A stretch of 8,033 nt of DNA from JAFALX01 sp036378495 (lineage in GTDB: Bacteria > Chloroflexota > Dormibacteria > Aeolococcales > Aeolococcaceae), in NCBI GenBank assembly GCA_036378495.1, contig DASUWI010000050.1, positions 1 through 8,033 of the forward strand, read 5' to 3'. Numbering within the stretch: the stretch's first letter is position 1; every line of letters begins with the position of its first letter. The notes below the pieces were generated by a model. It was given only the letters and a program-made list of their open reading frames with translations. It was not told where the DNA came from and searched no databases. Of the stretch, positions 7,470 through 8,033 are shown piece after piece. A program made the translations under genes and the position numbers.

Positions 7470-8033
7470 TCAGGTGATTTCCTGGCTGGTGAGGCCATGC
7501 TCCATGGCGAACATGGCGAGCCCGGCTCGCGTGGAGACTCCGCATTTCGCATAGATGTGTGACGTGTGCGTGTGCACGGTGGACTGCGACACGACAAGTC
7601 GCGCAGCGACCTTGCCCTCGGTGAGACCCAGTACGAGAAGGCGGAGCACCTGCAGCTCTCGCTCGGTGAGCTCCGCGGGGATCGGCGGCAGCTTCGGCGG
7701 CGGCGCCCCGGCAGCATCGAGCACCGCCCGAATCGCGTCGCGATCGAGGCGCATCTGCGCCATCGCGCGTGACGCGGCTGCAGGGCCGAGTGCTGCGCGA
7801 TGCGGTCGCGCCTCACCCAGCGCCTGCAGAACATCGGCAGCCGCCAGCAGCCGTGCCGCTGAATCGAGATCGGAGCCGCTCGTGCCCGCCGGGTACCCCG
7901 ACCCGTCGGTGCGCTCATGATGGCGGCTCGCGATGCGCGCCAGCGGGGCCAGCACCGGGGAGCGCGCCAGGATGCGATCGGTGTGGTACGGGTGCAGCCG
8001 CACGAGCTCCCATTCGTCCGGCCGCAGCGGTCT
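7470..8033 (-). CDS. HD-GYP/LuxR fusion transcriptional regulator, N-terminus outside the window
   Basis: The 187 visible residues run in frame to the right edge, so the real start lies beyond 8033. They begin inside an HD-GYP-type domain: RPLRPDEWELVRLHPYHTDRIL, then HHERTDGSGYP (38-48), then RLLAAADVLQALGEARPHR, each the expected counterpart of the c-di-GMP phosphodiesterase family. The HD metal residues would be upstream and cannot be judged. The C-terminal ~65 residues (about 121-187) form a LuxR helix-turn-helix: LTERELQVLRLLVLGLTEGKVAARL, then SQSTVHTHTSHIYAKCGVSTRAGL. A flexible AAGAPPPKLPPIPA linker joins the two. The architecture suggests DNA binding controlled by, or coupled to, the upstream domain. 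I recall similar HD-GYP-plus-LuxR proteins in high-GC bacteria, where the phosphodiesterase site is often degenerate. Its neighbour downstream is the SnoaL-like gene. Confidence 0.9.
   Translation of the reverse strand, partial: RPLRPDEWELVRLHPYHTDRILARSPVLAPLARIASRHHERTDGSGYPAGTSGSDLDSAARLLAAADVLQALGEARPHRAALGPAAASRAMAQMRLDRDAIRAVLDAAGAPPPKLPPIPAELTERELQVLRLLVLGLTEGKVAARLVVSQSTVHTHTSHIYAKCGVSTRAGLAMFAMEHGLTSQEIT

Overview
The window is a gene-dense, very GC-rich stretch of chromosomal DNA. Codons end mostly in G or C, several genes start at GTG, and long open frames lie antisense to the real genes. The content points to a high-GC free-living bacterium: a CoA-ester metabolism cluster, a LytR-CpsA-Psr (LCP) wall protein and a LuxR-type regulator with an HD-GYP domain. 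An actinobacterium or a high-GC Chloroflexota/Dormibacterota-like lineage both fit. The LCP protein's GxGGxGHxG...SDS signature, in place of the usual GSDxR type, leans slightly to the second. This assignment is inference only.

Layout. Positions 1-1344 (minus) carry the N-terminal 448 residues of an LCP-family protein, cut by the left edge. A 157-bp divergent spacer separates it from the only plus-strand gene, a zinc-free quinone oxidoreductase of the medium-chain dehydrogenase/reductase (MDR) superfamily (1502-2464). All remaining genes are on the minus strand. In order of transcription they are: a LuxR-type regulator with an upstream HD-GYP domain (7470-8033, N-terminus outside the window), a SnoaL/NTF2-like protein (6967-7398), a thiolase (5751-6926), a small cupin (5366-5728), a 113-residue protein of unknown function (4989-5330), a HIT-family hydrolase (4540-4983), an acyl-CoA dehydrogenase (3127-4275), and a decayed SMP-30/gluconolactonase-like gene (2470-3102).

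How the genes relate. Thiolase, cupin, the 113-residue protein and the HIT protein are 5 to 35 bp apart and probably form one transcript. A stem-loop lies over the HIT stop codon and 264 bp without a gene follow, so the acyl-CoA dehydrogenase probably has its own promoter. Its downstream neighbour, 24 bp away, is a pseudogene with an in-frame TGA, a one-base frameshift and a missing C-terminus. Thiolase and acyl-CoA dehydrogenase could serve fatty-acid or other acyl-CoA degradation, but no enoyl-CoA hydratase or hydroxyacyl-CoA dehydrogenase is in the window. No mobile element, CRISPR array, tRNA or rRNA was seen. I did not find a convincing new biological system. The most notable points are the decayed SMP-30 gene, the HD-GYP/LuxR fusion and the unknown protein inside the thiolase operon.
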